Shown here piece by piece: positions 61,109 to 64,000 of a DNA stretch of 64,000 nt. The translations under genes were made by a program, and so were the position numbers. Under the pieces are notes generated by a model that did no database searches, was not told the origin of the DNA, and saw only the letters and a program-made list of their open reading frames with translations. Every line of letters begins with the position of its first letter. Position 1 is the first letter of the stretch. Source of the DNA: Symsagittifera roscoffensis (lineage: Eukaryota > Xenacoelomorpha > Acoela > Convolutidae); NCBI RefSeq assembly GCF_963678635.1, contig NC_087066.1, positions 51,664,312-51,728,311 on the forward strand. Reading direction: 5' to 3'.

Positions 61109-63819
61109 CTGAAACACGGAACCTATCTAAAGTAATAATTTGACTGAAAAAAAAAATGAAATTGTTCTTTATGAAAACCGAAATTTTAGCGCCAGTGAAA
61201 AAAAAATTAAAACCACTAGAAAAAATTGGAAAAATCCTTATTTGTTATAATGACGCCATTATGACTCCAAGGATATTTTCTACTTGTTATAGTTTTTTTT
61301 CATGGGCGCTGAATTTTTGGTTTTCTTATAGAAGTTTTTTCATTCCGTATTTGCGATGAAAATTATGTATGTTTTTTGTCCACTTGCTACTTAGGATCAC
61401 TCAAAAAATCAGCGAATAAATCTTTATTTGGGTCTACTAAACGAGCCTGTTTTCTAAAATATCACCATTCCATTAGATCATCATGTCAAGTTTCATTAAA
61501 AAAACGAACCACGTGATCAATTCACTTGCTAATTCCTGGGAGTCAAATTTAACCAGTGCAATTCACGGATCTTTTTCTTTTTCCCGCCACCTGCGATTTT
61601 TTACAGCTTGAATTTTTTCACATCGTCCAATTGATATCAAAATTGACACCCGGTTTAATTAGGCCATGACGAACATGTTTAGTTTGCATATTTAACCTTG
61701 TTTACCACCTCAACACCATAAAATTGATGCTCGTTCGAGGTTGGAGGAAAAGGAAAAAGAGTCCAATTCACACATTGTTAACTTATTTCTTCAACTATCT
61801 TTAACTATTACCCCTTAACTGTTTAACTGTTTACCTTTAACTTTTACCCCCCTTAACTGTTTACAAAATTTGCTTATGCTCAACCGTTGAATTATTTCAT
61901 CGTAAGGATGGCAACTCAGGCTCTTTTCCCGTCCCCCTTGATTTTTTCTGAATTTCAATATATGTAAGTCAATTTAAAATGACTTTTCCTAATATAAACT
62001 GCATTAAAACGTGTCAGCGTGAACAGATGCACAAATTTTTACAACATTTCTTTCATGGAAAATGCCATGTGAACAATTTTTTTAAGAGCCGCAATTCACT
62101 ACTACCTTCCAAAGGGGGGGGGGGATTATTTAAGACAGCCCATTAAACTTACTGGTAGCATGCCTTGTTGCATATGAGGCTCAACTTGCGACCATGTTGT
62201 ACCTCAGAGAACTCCGGACTCAAAATATCCTCGTTTAGATACGACTTCTGTTTAGAACCACCGAAGGAATGAAGCAACTCGTCCAAAAAGAGCTTGTGGC
62301 GTTTGATCACGGCCTTCATCTGTCGGAACTTCAAGTCGCCTGATTTGTTCATGCAGAACCACCAGCTAAGTCTGGTGCAGATGGAGAGAAGCTTGTCACT
62401 TGGCGGCGTCTGCACTAAAATTGGCATGATTCGAGGTATTTGAGAAATCTTCAAGGTATTTGACAAATCATGACAAATTTTTGAAAATTTTGATCATAGA
62501 GAGAAGAATGTTTCTTATAACTTCGCTTCTTTTCCCGAGTGTTAAATGCCCAATTTTTAGAAATTTTCTTTTCGAATTTCATCTCATAGCTAGTTTTTCT
62601 ATTTTTGTCAGACAAGTTTTTTTAGAAAAAATTTGATAGTAATTTTTCGCAGAAATTATTTATCAACGTCGAGTTAACTTCGTTATCATAGTGTATTAAA
62701 GATCAAAAGATATCCGTTTAACATTAAATCGTTTTTAAAGTTTAAAAAAGTCTGATTGGTTTAATTTGTTGGAGAAAAAGAACAAACGTTTTGTTCCCAT
62801 TGACTTGACGTGAACAACCGGAAGTGAGAGGATGAGAGTGAGCGTTGTGGCTATCATGCACACAAGAGTGTAGGCACTCAGCACCGGAGTTTGGAGACTG
62901 TTGGCGGGAACATAGTCCCGGATCACCATCATGTTGACGGAGAGTGCGAGGAGGATGGTGACTCCCAGCGACACCTTCTCCCCGTTTTCGGGCGGCAGCA
63001 GAAACACGAGAACAGACATCGTGTTCACCTGAAATTTTACAAATACAAAAATCTATAATTAAAAAAAAATCACAAAAAAAATTTCATAAAAGGTGTTAGA
63101 AAATACGGGTTTTTTGAATAATATTTAGTTTTAGCCGTTTCGAGCATGCTTGCGATCTAACTCAGGGGTGGATTTAGGGCGGGGGACGGGAGAGGGTTGA
63201 CGTTTTTTCTCAGGGATTCGACCGTCTCACCAACAAAAGTGTCCCCCTTTGGTATTTTTCCAAAAAGTGCCCAAAAACGGTATATTTGACCTGTTTTTTC
63301 AAAAATTTTGCCTGTGCGTAAGGCGCAAACTTTTTGGTCAAAATAAGGTTATTATAGTTTTCTGGGATTGCTCGGAAAATCAATTTGGTCGACCTAAAAA
63401 AAAGTCGACAAAATTTTTGAAATTTTTTCGGAAATACCCCCCTCGAAAAAATCCTAGATCCACCCCTGATCATTACTTCTTTCTTAAATTCGACCTGTGC
63501 TTCTTTTTTTAAAATAAAATTGAACAGACATATAGTTGTCCTTTTGTGTCTTGGTGGTTTTAACTTATCCAGAATCACTTAGGCTACATTTTCCATAAAA
63601 GGAAACTTCCTCACAAGTATGGCTGGCACCACAATGTTCCACGAATAGAAGGCCATTCTGCGTCTCAAGGTCATCCGGTAATTCAGACGGGAGAATCTGA
63701 ACCTGATTGACTCCATCTGCAAAGACTCCTAAAACAGACAGAGGAAGCTGCTGATCTCTTTTAAAATCACCCAATTCTAATACAAAACTTTTCATTGAAC
63801 TTTTAACAACTAAGTCCAT
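60715..63819 (-). CDS. Cys-loop receptor, nicotinic acetylcholine receptor-like, 3' part of gene
   Basis: Gene-level entry. Exons: 63819-~63580 (uncertain), 63028-62810 (TM1 end to TM3), 62409-62153 (intracellular loop), 61108-60715 (loop, TM4, stop). The last three join in phase. Pentameric ligand-gated ion channel subunit at the plasma membrane. GEKVSLGVTILL with Glu at -1', Ser 2', Thr 6' and Leu 9' marks a cation-conducting pore. Extracellular-domain exons lie beyond the right edge of the window, and a short stretch around the start of TM1 was not located. The agonist-binding vicinal Cys pair cannot be confirmed, so whether this is an alpha-type subunit is open. Confidence 0.82.
62153..62409 (-). 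CDS. Cys-loop receptor intracellular-loop exon
   Basis: The acceptor TTAGTGCAG ends at 62410 and the donor GTAAGT begins at 62152. It enters in phase 0 and leaves in phase 2. Reads TPPSDKLLSICTRLSWWFCM, KFRQMKAVIKRHKLFLDEL, then a polar region to LSLICNKACY. The join VVH-TPPSDKLL mirrors the short TM3-MX linker of nicotinic subunits. An alternative acceptor six bases upstream would not keep phase. Confidence 0.75.
62810..63028 (-). CDS. Cys-loop receptor pore exon: TM1 end, TM2, TM3
   Basis: The acceptor AAATTTCAG ends at 63029 and the donor GTCAAG begins at 62809. 73 codons: NTMSVLVFLLPPENGEK, then TM2 VSLGVTILLALSVNMMVIRD, YVPANS, and TM3 TPVLSAYTLVCMIATTLTLI with LSLPVVH. The LPPENGEK linker between TM1 and TM2 is diagnostic of cation-selective Cys-loop receptors, and 20' is Asp (outer ring). 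The donor GTCAAG is weak but phase-correct. Confidence 0.92.
63163..63469 (-). mobile_element. hAT-like non-autonomous element, complete 307-bp copy
   Basis: The ends CAGGGGTGGATTTAGGG and (reversed) CAGGGGTGGATCTAGGATTT are inverted. The interior has the GGTCGACC block and reverse GATTCGACC block of the family. It sits in the receptor gene intron upstream of the pore exon. Confidence 0.8.
63580..63819 (-). CDS. Possible extracellular-domain exon of the Cys-loop receptor
   Basis: The acceptor AACTGTAG ends at 63820. The frame runs MDLVVKSSMKSFVLELGDF, PLSVLGVFADGVNQVQIL, then FVEHCGASHTCEEVSFYGK before a stop at 63565. The position just upstream of TM1 and the FVLELGDF / EEVSFYG stretches could correspond to the end of the ligand-binding domain (CTLKLGSW...DITFYF in typical subunits), with the two Cys standing in for loop C. 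Divergent, and no donor gives the phase needed for 63028, so an intervening exon or a different explanation is needed. Confidence 0.4.
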
Positions 63820-64000
63820 CTACAGTTTTAAATGCCAGGCGTTTTTTCATGTACTTCCTCGTCAAACACTTGTTTCAAGCCTCAGAAGAAGTGGGTTTAT
63901 ATGAGATCATAATAGTTTAGAATAAAAAGTGACGATATTAGCATCAAAAATGGTTTAACAACTTTAGTATGTATAACCAGTGTTTTTATTAGTTTTGTAT

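Overview
The window is intron-rich, AT-rich animal DNA. Genes are split by GT-AG introns and carry metazoan nervous-system families: a Cys-loop (nicotinic-type) receptor, a peptide-receptor-like class A GPCR and a syntaxin. It is also crowded with LINEs, TIR/foldback elements, tRNA-derived repeats, microsatellites and one 200-N assembly gap. I would call it an invertebrate metazoan; the sequence alone does not place it in a phylum. None of the long stretches resemble bacterial or viral genome organisation.

Layout. (1) 1908-21443, minus strand: a gene I do not recognise, reconstructed here from 12 exons whose splice phases all agree. It predicts a protein of about 950 residues: an N-terminal single membrane span, two globular blocks, and a long charged tail of acidic, KEKE and AEGSQ repeats. 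Two of its tail exons lie in a nearly perfect 2.67-kb tandem duplication (about 8533-13880). Reading phase lets only one KEKE copy and one AEGSQ copy be used at a time. (2) 21850-26813: a plus-strand LINE split by a 3.8-kb minus-strand LINE, directly upstream of gene 1. (3) 28249-51206, minus strand: a syntaxin (Qa-SNARE), with two N-terminal and three C-terminal exons identified. The middle exons were not found and could lie in the N gap. (4) 35250-40307, plus strand: a class A GPCR gene nested inside a syntaxin intron on the opposite strand. (5) 40930-48230: foldback elements, a GATA microsatellite and kilobase-scale tandem duplications. (6) 51600-60000: minisatellites, TIR elements and a LINE remnant. 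(7) 60715-63819, minus strand: the 3' part of a cation-type Cys-loop receptor gene whose 5' end runs off the window.

The syntaxin, the receptor and the GPCR would fit neuronal or secretory cells, but they are not an operon and nothing shows that they act together. The item most likely to be undescribed is gene 1 with its phase-restricted duplicated exon pair. All exon joins are my own inference from splice-site motifs, phase and family fit; no transcript evidence is available here.
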